46,725 nt of DNA from IMCC26207 sp037141255 (GTDB taxonomy: Bacteria > Actinomycetota > Acidimicrobiia > Acidimicrobiales > Microtrichaceae). The notes under the pieces are model-generated. The model worked only from the letters and a program-made list of their open reading frames with translations. It had not been told where the DNA came from and did not search any database. Location of the stretch: the NCBI GenBank assembly GCA_037141255.1, contig JBAXCX010000006.1, forward strand, positions 1 through 46,725, read 5' to 3'. The position numbers and the translations under genes are program-made. Positions 38,445 to 46,365 of this stretch are shown here, piece by piece; positions within the stretch are counted from its first letter, which is position 1, and each line of letters begins with the position of its first letter.

Positions 38445-39602
38445 TCAGACCTCAGTAGCGGAGGCCACCTTCCAAACTGCTTCGACTTGGTATTCGGGAG
38501 CATCAATCGCCCCGCAGGTGATCTGCGGAATATGTCGCTCCAGCTCTACCTCCACTCGAAAGGATCGAGTTTGGCCATCCGGAATTCTGCCCGTGATTTG
38601 CAAGGTTGTGGCCAACGACTGACGATCAAAACCAAGAATCTGCACCGTTCGATGCGCAGTCGCCCAGGCCCAACCCACCTTGAGGAGCCCAGCCCGATCA
38701 GCCGCCTGTGCTGGCCCAGCAGTCAGTGTTGAGAGGCCTCGACAATGCTGCGCGGCAACCGACAGGTCGCTGCTCGTGCCAGGCCCGCGACCGCCAAGCA
38801 GGCCGGGCTCGCTCAGCCCGGTTGATCTCTGCAGGATCTGTTCGGTGATCTTCGCGTCGAGGTAGGCCCACGCGTAGCCATCGGGAAAGGTCAGTGCCGT
38901 GGGAGCAAAGCGGTGGCCTCCCGTATGCGAGGCCCTCCAGACTCTGACCTCGGCCGCTCCCCCGTGTACAGCAGGCGCCGCGCTCGCTGTTACCTCGGCG
39001 AGTCGGGACGCTACCTCGGAATAGAGCGCCATTCCGGATTGCCCGCAGCAGACGTCACGTTTGCCGTGGGTGCAGATCAGGAGGTCGATAACGGTTGCAG
39101 GAACCTGTACGCGGAACTGCTCGTAGGTTGCAATTCCGGTTTCGTCAGCGTTGAGTAGTGCCTGAGCCAGCGGCAGAACCTCACCCGTGGACAGTAACCA
39201 TTCGCGCCGGGTAAACGGTGCTGCCTGCTCTGCTCGAAGACTCTGCTCATTTGCCGGCTCAGCCTGCAAAGAGAATTCCTTCTCAAAGGCAATGACTCGC
39301 ACCGCGTTTGGCTGGAGTTCAGAAGTGGTGCCAGCACCCGAAGGACCAACTGCTCCTGGGACGAGCCCCTGTGGTCTCCAGACGCGGCCATCTCGGCCGC
39401 TCAGACTCGCAAAGGGCTTTCGCCGATCGCCCAGAGAAACGAACGGTTCACTCAGCGAGATGTCTTTTTGCCAAGGAAGCGGAACCTCGATGCAGAGAAA
39501 TGCATCGTAGGCACCAGCCGAGCCGATCGGATCTGCATCGAAGCCTTGCCGAAAAGGTGAGCAACGCTCAGGAGTGACTGCTAATTCGACCAAGGGCAGC
39601 AT
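38445..39602 (-). CDS. Sucrase/ferredoxin-like (thioredoxin-fold Fe-S) protein
   Basis: This 385-residue protein matches the Suc_Fer-like family (PF06999, COG4759). Its thioredoxin-like ferredoxin region has ICTHGKRDVCCGQSG with Cys177, Cys185 and Cys186, and WRASHTGGHRFAPTALTFPDG with His226 and His230, consistent with [2Fe-2S] coordination by mixed ligands. The N-terminal half is shared by family members but not functionally assigned. The role is unknown. TAGAGT lies eight bases before the ATG and no Shine-Dalgarno sequence is present. It is divergent from a TetR-family regulator. Confidence 0.85.
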   Translation of the reverse strand: MLPLVELAVTPERCSPFRQGFDADPIGSAGAYDAFLCIEVPLPWQKDISLSEPFVSLGDRRKPFASLSGRDGRVWRPQGLVPGAVGPSGAGTTSELQPNAVRVIAFEKEFSLQAEPANEQSLRAEQAAPFTRREWLLSTGEVLPLAQALLNADETGIATYEQFRVQVPATVIDLLICTHGKRDVCCGQSGMALYSEVASRLAEVTASAAPAVHGGAAEVRVWRASHTGGHRFAPTALTFPDGYAWAYLDAKITEQILQRSTGLSEPGLLGGRGPGTSSDLSVAAQHCRGLSTLTAGPAQAADRAGLLKVGWAWATAHRTVQILGFDRQSLATTLQITGRIPDGQTRSFRVEVELERHIPQITCGAIDAPEYQVEAVWKVASATEV

Positions 39603-39610
39603 GATCCTGC

Positions 39611-39616
39611 ACTCTA
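39611..39616 (-). promoter_or_regulatory. Putative -10 element TAGAGT for sucrase/ferredoxin-like gene
   Basis: Read on the minus strand, TAGAGT ends eight bases before ATG 39602. The 59-base divergent region to the TetR gene may also contain the regulator's operator, but no palindrome is obvious. Confidence 0.45.
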
Positions 39617-39661
39617 GGTCCGAGTTGAACGTTGCTGGCCAACATTCAGCAGAGGCCCCGG

Positions 39662-40279
39662 ATGCCGAGCGCGGGTAACCTTCAGCAACTTGCTATGAGA
39701 CTTCCTGCTGCTGAACGCCGAGAACAACTGCTGCACACTGCCGTGTCTGTCTTTGCCGACCACGGGTACCACGCCACCTCGATGAACGAGGTGGCAGAGG
39801 CCGCTGGGGTGACCAAGCCAGTTCTGTACCAACACTTTGCTTCCAAGCGTGAGCTGTTTATTGAGTTGCTCACCGATATTGGCGCTGAGTTGCAAGAGAT
39901 CATCTCGAAAGCAACCGCAGAGGCGGCCGGGCCTCGGCAGCAGATCGAGAACGGGTTCAGGGCGTATTTCGGGTTTGCGAGCGAACAAACCGATGCATTC
40001 AAAGTTCTCTTTGGTGCCGGTGCTCGACGCGACCCGGAGTTCGCTTCCTTTGCCCTTGGAGTAGAAATCTCCATTGCTGAAAGCATTGCGGATTTGATCA
40101 TGGTCGAGGGTGAGCCCGTGGCGCACCGCTACTTGCTAGCTCACAGCATTGTGGGCATGACGGAGGCAGCGACTCGATATTGGCTGTCGCATCAACGCGA
40201 GCCTCAGGTGAACCTCTTGGCCGAACAACTCTCACAGCTTGCCTGGTCTGGCATGCGCGGCATTCGCAGCCAGAACTGA
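39662..40279 (+). CDS. TetR-family transcriptional regulator
   Basis: This 205-residue regulator has a typical TetR N-terminal helix-turn-helix: RREQLLHTAVSVFADHGYHATSMNEVAEAAGVTKPVLYQHFASKRELF. The C-terminal helical domain, with the sequence FRAYFGFASEQTDAFKVLFGAGARRDPEFASF, is the ligand-binding part; the ligand is unknown. ATG 39662 follows a weak AGAGG site; a TTG at 39632 would add 10 residues. It is divergent from the sucrase/ferredoxin-like gene, so it may control that gene as well as itself. The ppa gene follows 106 bases later. Confidence 0.9.
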   Translation: MPSAGNLQQLAMRLPAAERREQLLHTAVSVFADHGYHATSMNEVAEAAGVTKPVLYQHFASKRELFIELLTDIGAELQEIISKATAEAAGPRQQIENGFRAYFGFASEQTDAFKVLFGAGARRDPEFASFALGVEISIAESIADLIMVEGEPVAHRYLLAHSIVGMTEAATRYWLSHQREPQVNLLAEQLSQLAWSGMRGIRSQN

Positions 40280-40342
40280 TTACGAGCAGAACACTTTTCT
40301 CGTCACACCGCAGCCCGCAAAGAACACCAGCATCCACACAAC

Positions 40343-40388
40343 TACAGACAGGTACTTACAAGATGTACAGACAGGTACTTACAAGATG
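40343..40388 (+). repeat. Perfect 23-base tandem duplication over the ppa start codon
   Basis: Positions 40343-40365 and 40366-40388 are identical and abutting. Each unit includes GGTACTTACAAGATG. The second copy supplies the ppa ATG (40386-40388). The first copy supplies an upstream ATG at 40363. Confidence 0.95.
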
Positions 40389-40389
40389 A
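40363..40389 (+). CDS. Possible 8-codon upstream minicistron overlapping ppa start
   Basis: The ATG in the first copy of the 23-base duplication opens MYRQVLTR and ends in TGA at 40387-40389, which overlaps the ppa ATG as ATGA. The 23-base offset puts it out of frame with ppa. It could couple translation to ppa or be a neutral by-product of duplication. No further evidence. Confidence 0.3.
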   Translation: MYRQVLTR

Positions 40390-40907
40390 CTGCAGAATCC
40401 AGCCAAGGCCAGCGCGAGGGAAACGGCTCAGACTGGTATGAGGTTGTTGTTGAAATCCCCAAAGGGTCGCGCAACAAGTACGAGATCGACCACGAACATG
40501 GCGAGGCGTGGCTAGATCGTCACCTCTTCTCCACCACTGTGTACCCCACTGAGTATGGGTTCTTTCCAAATACCTTGGCCGAGGATGGAGACCCGCTCGA
40601 TGCACTCGTACTGCTCGAAGAAGCAACCTTTCCTGGTTGCCACATTCGCGCCCGGCCTATTGCAGTGCTCGAGATGACCGATGAGGCTGGCCGAGACCTG
40701 AAGGTGCTCTGTGTTCCTTCCGGTGACCCAAGGTGGGATTTTCTACAAGATGTGGGCGATGTTCCCAAGCACCAGCTCGCAGAAATCCAGCAGTTCTTTA
40801 AAGTCTACAAAGACCTCGAACCGGGCAAGGCAAGTGTTGTTGGCGAATGGAGTAATCGTGCCGCGGCCATACTTGCGATTGCAGCTGACCGAGCCAGATT
40901 TTTGTAG
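40386..40907 (+). CDS. ppa: Inorganic pyrophosphatase (family I)
   Basis: This 173-residue soluble pyrophosphatase hydrolyses PPi to two phosphates and drives biosynthetic reactions. It has EIPKGSRNKYEID near residue 23, YPTEYGFFPNTLAEDGDPLDALVL with the metal-binding DGDPLD motif at 67-72, and KVLCVPSGDPRWD followed by FKVYKDLEPGK. The length is typical. I chose ATG 40386, in the second copy of the 23-base duplication, because it opens directly into the family N-terminus; the long frame from 40239 is not supported. It stands alone in the window. Confidence 0.97.
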   Translation: MTAESSQGQREGNGSDWYEVVVEIPKGSRNKYEIDHEHGEAWLDRHLFSTTVYPTEYGFFPNTLAEDGDPLDALVLLEEATFPGCHIRARPIAVLEMTDEAGRDLKVLCVPSGDPRWDFLQDVGDVPKHQLAEIQQFFKVYKDLEPGKASVVGEWSNRAAAILAIAADRARFL

Positions 40908-41006
40908 TCGTTCTTGCAATTTTCAAGCATCCCAAGAATTTTCTCAGGCTTTCAGTATTCTCGGGGACTACACAATCCAGTTTTCACCAACAAGGGGGAA
41001 GAATTT

Positions 41007-41399
41007 ATGTTGTCTCTATTAGCTCAGGAATCAAGCTCAGGTGGTGCCGCAGGCGGCATCGTATTTATGATTTTCTACCTCGCCTTCATCGTCTTCCTGC
41101 TGGTCTCAGTCTGGAAGGTCTTCGTCAAGATGACACAGCCCGGCTGGTACGGAATCATTCCTATTTTCAACTACTGCGTTATTGCAAAGCAGTCTGGCAA
41201 GGACTGGTGGTGGGGACTGCTGCCATTGGTTCCCTGCATCGGGATCATTTTCGTGATTATTCTGTTGAACGAGCTCGCTAAGATGTTCGGTAAGGGAGTC
41301 GGCTACACCATCGGACTCGTGTTATTGCCATTCATCTTCTGGCCCATTCTCGCCTTTGGGTCCGCCGAGTATCAGGGTCCACAGGGCCGAGCTTTCTGA
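41007..41399 (+). CDS. DUF5684 family membrane protein
   Basis: This 130-residue protein has four hydrophobic helices and matches DUF5684: KVFVKMTQPGWYGIIPIFNYCVIAKQSGKDWWWGLL, then ELAKMFGKGVGYTIGLVLLPFIFWPILAFGSAEY. The function is unknown. A strong AAGGGGGAAG Shine-Dalgarno sequence ends five bases before the ATG. The long frame from 40914 is rejected. The stop-codon region is duplicated at 41384-41417. Confidence 0.88.
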   Translation: MLSLLAQESSSGGAAGGIVFMIFYLAFIVFLLVSVWKVFVKMTQPGWYGIIPIFNYCVIAKQSGKDWWWGLLPLVPCIGIIFVIILLNELAKMFGKGVGYTIGLVLLPFIFWPILAFGSAEYQGPQGRAF

Positions 41400-41417
41400 A
41401 GGGCAGAGCATTCTGAA
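41384..41417 (+). repeat. 17-base x2 imperfect duplication over the DUF5684 stop
   Basis: GGGCCGAGCTTTCTGAA (41384-41400) is followed directly by GGGCAGAGCATTCTGAA (41401-41417), with 15 of 17 bases identical. The first copy contains the stop codon TGA. Confidence 0.8.
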
Positions 41418-41431
41418 CTGACTGAACTGAG

Positions 41432-42445
41432 TTACTCAGGGTTACGCGGTACCTCGATCTTCATCTGGGTACCGCGAACCCTGACCTCTCGGTGTGAGAG
41501 CGCTTCAAAGGCTGCTTGATCCTGATCGGTGAGGTCTCTACCCGACAAGCTTCGAGGCCAGCGCTTGTCAGAGAGCACCGCTGAAAGTTCCACGCTGTAC
41601 AAATACAGCGTGCCCAGCAGATAGCTCCAGGACAACAATCCAAGCACCAACGCGAACACCCCATACGTGTCGCTTGACTGACTCACGATTCGGGTCACGT
41701 AGAACCCGCCTAGTGACTCCAGTGCCCACCAGCCAAGCCCAGTAGCGAGAGCACCCGGGAGTTGGTTCTGCAAGGGTACTCGGCGGGCGCAAAGCACCCA
41801 ATGAAGGCCAAGGTAGCCAACGGCGCCAGCAAGAACGGCCAAGGCTGCAGACACCACCCATTGCATCATTTGTGCGGTATCGCTGCCAAGAATCCATCGG
41901 CCAGCCCCAGACAGCACTGCGCACACAACAATGAGCAGCGCACCTGGAAGGTCTCGCAGTCGCCGCAGTAGCCAAGGTGGGCGATCGAACTGAGGCACCT
42001 CCCACATAGTGTTCAGGGACTCCTGCAACATATCTAGCAGACCGAGTCCAGCCCAGATCGACACCAAAAGAGAAACCACCAGAACAGTCACGCTGCCACC
42101 AATCGATGAAGTCTCCTTGGACATCTCTGTACCAATGACGGGGATATTTCCCAGTACCGAATCAATCAGGCTGTTCTTCAGATCCTCGTTATTGCGCAGG
42201 ATCAAACCAAGCGCATTGACAAACGCAAGCATGAGCGGAAAGAGCGAAAAGAAGCCTTTATAGGCGAGCAACATTGCCAACTGCCCGCCCTTATCGTCAC
42301 CAAACTTTTTTGCCACGCCAAAGGTGACAGCAAGCGCCGGCACACCTCGATGCCAAGCATCAACGCGGTCAATCATCCGATCCAGCAGATTCTGCTGAAC
42401 CTGCTCCCACTCTTGGTCATCACTCGGCGTATCCTCTAGCACCAC
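41432..42445 (-). CDS. YihY/BrkB-family membrane protein
   Basis: This 337-residue protein has about six membrane helices and the YihY/virulence factor BrkB family pattern: AYKGFFSLFPLMLAFVNALG, IWAGLGLLDMLQESLNTMWEVPQFDRPPWLLRRLRDL and VTRIVSQSSDTYGVFALVLGLLSWSYLLGTLYLYSVELSAVL. Its function is unsettled. TACCCT ends six bases before GTG 42445; an upstream in-frame GTG at 42451 would be excluded by a leaderless start. It is divergent from the DUF4230 gene. Confidence 0.88.
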   Translation of the reverse strand: MVLEDTPSDDQEWEQVQQNLLDRMIDRVDAWHRGVPALAVTFGVAKKFGDDKGGQLAMLLAYKGFFSLFPLMLAFVNALGLILRNNEDLKNSLIDSVLGNIPVIGTEMSKETSSIGGSVTVLVVSLLVSIWAGLGLLDMLQESLNTMWEVPQFDRPPWLLRRLRDLPGALLIVVCAVLSGAGRWILGSDTAQMMQWVVSAALAVLAGAVGYLGLHWVLCARRVPLQNQLPGALATGLGWWALESLGGFYVTRIVSQSSDTYGVFALVLGLLSWSYLLGTLYLYSVELSAVLSDKRWPRSLSGRDLTDQDQAAFEALSHREVRVRGTQMKIEVPRNPE

Positions 42446-42451
42446 GTGCAC

Positions 42452-42457
42452 AGGGTA
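42452..42457 (-). promoter_or_regulatory. Putative -10 element TACCCT for YihY/BrkB gene
   Basis: Read on the minus strand, TACCCT ends six bases before GTG 42445. It overlaps the alternative start region and supports the shorter protein. Confidence 0.4.
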
Positions 42458-42542
42458 CGCGCCAGCAGTCCAGAATCACCCAAGTCTGAGCGCTGCCATA
42501 GTAAACAACTGACCGAAACACAGAAGCCGAGAGGCTGAGCAG

Positions 42543-42548
42543 TAACTT
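42543..42548 (+). promoter_or_regulatory. Putative -10 element TAACTT for leaderless DUF4230 mRNA
   Basis: TAACTT ends six bases before GTG 42555, again placing transcription start on the start codon. Confidence 0.45.
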
Positions 42549-42554
42549 GGTTGG

Positions 42555-43214
42555 GTGGGAACTCTTCAAAAGCAGCGCGTGAAGATCGGGGCTACTGCCA
42601 CCGTGCTTCTTGGCGCAATAGCGCTGTGTCTGCTCGGCCTACTGGTGGTCGGAATCTTTTTACTCGTCAAACCCTTTGGCACACAATCCGTGGATCGCTC
42701 AGGCCCGACCGTGCTGCAGCAGATCAAAAAGCTTGAGGAGTTCACTGCGGCCGAGGGCACCTTTACCCAAGATGTCGACTTAGAGACGGACGCGAAGTAC
42801 CTACCCAGTTTTCTGAAAGGCGAACGGGTCACGGCCCTCGTGACCGGGACGGTACGGGCAACCGTGAATTTTGCCGAACTCGACGCCGGCGCCATTCAGG
42901 TCGATGAGTCCACCAACACGATCCGGTTGACCTTGCCCGACCCGGTGCTCAGCGATGCCGATATTGATGAATCCTCTGCTCGGATTGTCTCGAGAAACCG
43001 CGGCCTCGTTGATCGCGTTGACGATTTCTTCTCTTCCAACCCGACTGATGACGCACCGCTGTATCAGGCCGCCGAGAAAAAGGTGGGTGCCGCGGCAAGT
43101 AAATCCGACCTTGTGGAACAGGGCAGGCAGAACACAGAGGACTGGCTCACCACGTTCTTGGGAGCGGCTGGCTTTGAGCATGTGGAGATTACGTGGAAGA
43201 AGTCTCCCGCCTAG
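42555..43214 (+). CDS. DUF4230-family membrane-anchored protein
   Basis: This 219-residue protein has one N-terminal membrane helix (about 12-38) and a soluble domain resembling DUF4230: IKKLEEFTAAEGTFTQDVDLE, VTALVTGTVRATVNFAELDAGAIQVDESTNTIRLTLPDPVLSDADID and a C-terminal VEQGRQNTEDWLTTFLGAAGFEHVEITW. The function is unknown. GTG 42555 is the start; TAACTT is six bases upstream. It lies 65 bases before the ABC ATPase on the same strand. Confidence 0.85.
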   Translation: MGTLQKQRVKIGATATVLLGAIALCLLGLLVVGIFLLVKPFGTQSVDRSGPTVLQQIKKLEEFTAAEGTFTQDVDLETDAKYLPSFLKGERVTALVTGTVRATVNFAELDAGAIQVDESTNTIRLTLPDPVLSDADIDESSARIVSRNRGLVDRVDDFFSSNPTDDAPLYQAAEKKVGAAASKSDLVEQGRQNTEDWLTTFLGAAGFEHVEITWKKSPA

Positions 43215-43279
43215 TCTCGTGAAACCGACTACGAGCGAAGAAATTTTTGGATCTTGTATTACCGACTGACGGAGGGCTA

Positions 43280-44023
43280 GTGAGTAACGCAGCACAAACA
43301 ACCTGGGCGGCGCAGGTTCATGGCGCCGCCAAGATTTATGGCAGCGGCGAGAACGAAGTGAGAGCGCTTGACCACGTGACGGTTGGGTTTGAAAAAGGCG
43401 CGTTCACGGCAATCATGGGGCCATCGGGATCTGGCAAGTCCACACTGATGCAGTGCGCTGCAGGCCTTGACCGACTCACCGCCGGAACAGCGTTTATTGG
43501 TGATGTCGACATCACCAAGCTGGGCGAAAAAGCGCTCACCCTTCTGCGGCGAGACAAAGTGGGATTCATCTTTCAACAGTTCAACCTGTTGCCCACCTTG
43601 ACTGCTCAAGAGAACATCACCTTCCCCCTTGACCTTGCCGGTCGCAAGCCAGATCCTGCGTGGATGACCCATGTAGTCAACACCGTGGGCCTTTCTGATC
43701 GACTGAATCACAAGCCCTCAGAACTTTCCGGAGGGCAGCAGCAGCGCGTTGCCGTGGCCCGGGCCCTTGTGGAGCAGCCAGAAATCATTTTCGCTGATGA
43801 ACCGACTGGCAACCTCGACTCCACCTCCTCGGCAGAGATTCTTTCGTTTATGGAAAGTGCGGTCAGGGAGTTCGGTCAAACCGTCGTCATGGTGACCCAC
43901 GATCCAGTGGCCGCTTCGCATGCCAGCCGCGTGCTGTTTCTTGCTGACGGGCGCATCGTGGATGAACTCATGGCCCCCACGCGAGATTCCATTCTGGACC
44001 GCATGCGCAATCTGGGCGACTGA
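43280..44023 (+). CDS. MacB/LolD-type ABC transporter ATPase
   Basis: This 247-residue ABC ATPase has Walker A GPSGSGKST (47-55), the Q-loop FIFQQFNLLPTLTAQENITFPL, signature LSGGQQQRVAVARAL, Walker B IIFADEPTGNLD and the H-switch VTHD. This type pairs with FtsX-like permeases that move or extract envelope substrates by mechanotransmission. GTG 43280 is chosen; a GGAGGG site is close upstream. A TTG at 43247 is a less likely start. It is followed by the permease 12 bases on. Confidence 0.93.
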   Translation: MSNAAQTTWAAQVHGAAKIYGSGENEVRALDHVTVGFEKGAFTAIMGPSGSGKSTLMQCAAGLDRLTAGTAFIGDVDITKLGEKALTLLRRDKVGFIFQQFNLLPTLTAQENITFPLDLAGRKPDPAWMTHVVNTVGLSDRLNHKPSELSGGQQQRVAVARALVEQPEIIFADEPTGNLDSTSSAEILSFMESAVREFGQTVVMVTHDPVAASHASRVLFLADGRIVDELMAPTRDSILDRMRNLGD

Positions 44024-44035
44024 GCGGACTGACCC

Positions 44036-46360
44036 ATGTTTCGCTACGCACTCAAGAGCCTTCGGGCAAACCTCACTCGACTCATCGCCACTGCACTCGC
44101 CGTGATTCTTGGAATCGGATTTTTGGCAGCAGGCCTCATGCTCACCGATGCAATGCGCTCAGGCCTAACGGGCGATGTTGAGGAGCAATACCAGAACGTG
44201 GACTTTGCGATCACGGCCACTGCAGGTTCGAGCCAAAGCGGCGGAATGGACTTTCAACTCACCGTCCCGGCTTCCGTGCTCGCTACTGCACGAAGCACAC
44301 CTGGCGTAGAGGCTGCAGCAGGAGAGATTCAAGCAGATGCCCGCGTCCTGCGTGCAGATGGAACGACTGCCAACCTGCGATCTCAAGGCCGGGCATGGAT
44401 TGCGGACACAGAGCTGAATCCGTTGACATTGGACGAAGGCGTTGCCCCGAAGGGTGCCGATCAAGTGGTTCTTGACCGCAAGCTGGCCAGTGAGGCCAAC
44501 CTCGGAGTGGGCGACACCGTCTCGGTGCAAACCCCGGTAGGCACCAAGCAATTCAAAGTCTCGGGGATATCCTCGTTCGGTCGCCAAGACGCACTTGATG
44601 ACGGCGGAACAATCTCCTTTTCTGAAAAGACTGCTGTTGAGGTTCTCAATGCGGGAACACCCGGATTTACTGACATCATTCTGCGCAGTTCCGGCGACCC
44701 CGCAGCGGTGCAGGCCGCGCTACAAGAAGAGCTACCACCTTCTGTAGAACTTCAAACCGGAGAGCAGTTTGTCTCGGCCGCTGCCGATTCAGCCTCGGTT
44801 TTTGTCAGTTTGCTTCGACCAGTCCTTCAGGGCTTTGCCTATCTGTCGATGTTTGTTGCTGCGTTCGTGATCTTCAATACGTTCTCGGTTGTTGTGACCC
44901 AACGCTTTCGCGAGCTCGCTTTGATTCGAGCGGTTGGTGGCACACCTGCCCAAGTTCGCCGATCACTCATTTTTGAGGGAATGGCAATCGGTGTGATCGC
45001 AAGCGCGCTCGGCATTGTGGCCGGTGCAGTTTTGGCCATCGGTCTCCAGACGCTCCTGCGGCAGTTCGACATGGAGATTCCTGGGGCTGGCGTCAAGGTC
45101 TCTACCTACACCGTGGTGCTCTGCATGATCATCGGGGTTCTCGTCACTACGCTGTCGGTGATCGTCCCCGCCTTCCGCGCAGGTCGCACCAAACCCGTAG
45201 AGGCTATGCGAGCCTCGGCAATTGACAACTCGGGCTCCTCTCGGGTTCGGGCCGTGTTCGGCGCCATCTTCCTGCTCGGTTCGGTCGCCCTACTGCTAGC
45301 GAATCGCTTTATTGGAGTGAAGTGGTTCTATCTCAGCTTCGGCGCACTGTTCCTTTTTGTTGGGCTCTTTATCGGCGGACCTCTGCTCGCTCGAGTCTTT
45401 GCAATTCTGGTGCGGCCCGTCATGGGCCTGTTCGGAATGACAGGTCGCCTCGCAGCAGACAACGCTGTGCGTAACCCAAAGCGCACCGCTACAACGGCCA
45501 ATGCCCTCGTCATCGGACTCTTCTTGGTGACTCTGGTAACGGTCTCGGGTGAGGCCATGAAGACTGCGCTTGTTGATCAACTCAGCAGCGCATCCTCGCC
45601 CGATTTCATCGTCAGCTCTCAGGGTGCAATCGACCCAAAGCTGGTATCGAGCATCAACAAGACCGAAGGAGTCACCAACATCGCAGCGGTCAAGAGTTCC
45701 GTTGCCGTTGAGTCCACCGGGCAGTCCACCTTTGTTGCCGACGCAAGCCTTGATCAGCTCACCAAATCAGCAGGGCTGAAGGTCACTGCAGGCTCCGCCG
45801 AAGCCGTAGCGAGTGGCAGCGGAATTGCCATCCCCGACTTTTCGAATTTCGGTGGCGGTGCCTTATCGGGTCCAGGTTCTGTCGCATCAGCGGGACTCGG
45901 CGACTCGGTCTCGCTACGCACCGTGGACGGCCAAGACCTGATTCTGCCAATCGTTGCCGTATACGAGGGCAGTTTGGAAAGTTTGGTCGGAAATGTCATG
46001 AACGCCGAGACCTTCAAAACAGTGGTTGGCGACAAGCCCGTAACTCAGGTATTTGTCAGGGCTGAGCCGGGGCAGGCCGATGCGGTCGGCCAACGCCTCG
46101 AGAAGGTACTGCAGGGCTACACCGGGGTTGAAGTTCAGCCTGGGAACTTTATTGGGCAGATCGTGGGCTCCATATTCGATTTTCTCATTGCAACCGTCAA
46201 CGCGTTACTCGCCATGAGTGTGATCGTTGCCCTCGTCGGCATCGTCAACACCATGACGTTGAGCGTGTTCGAGCGGCGTGCCGAGCTCGGCATGGTTCGG
46301 GCGCTCGGCATGACCAGACAACAGGTCGCCCGCATGATCCGGGTCGAAGCCATCCTGATT
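44036..46360 (+). CDS. FtsX-like ABC transporter permease, C-terminus replaced at a junction
   Basis: This is a MacB/FtsX-type permease with a two-repeat layout: an N-terminal helix (LTRLIATALAVILGIGFLAAGL), a large periplasmic domain, three helices (about residues 260-390, including FNTFSVVVTQRFRELALIRAVGGTPAQVRRSLIFEGM), two further helices and a second half ending in MNTMTLSVFERRAELGMVRALGMTRQQVARMIRVEAILI. The homologous sequence stops at 46360. The frame then runs 11 more unrelated codons (NPPSRQTALC and stop at 46393). The last two or three membrane helices, about 60-70 residues, are missing. It partners the upstream ABC ATPase. Confidence 0.9.
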
Positions 46361-46365
46361 AATCC
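46355..46365. other. Junction between permease gene and cysK fragment
   Basis: Permease homology ends at 46360 and the cysK stop begins at 46361 on the opposite strand. The bases around the break, GATTAATC, form an 8-base palindrome that includes ATTAAT. There is no transposase, direct repeat or integrase nearby. An assembly or clone chimera is the simplest reading, but a real rearrangement is possible. Confidence 0.75.
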
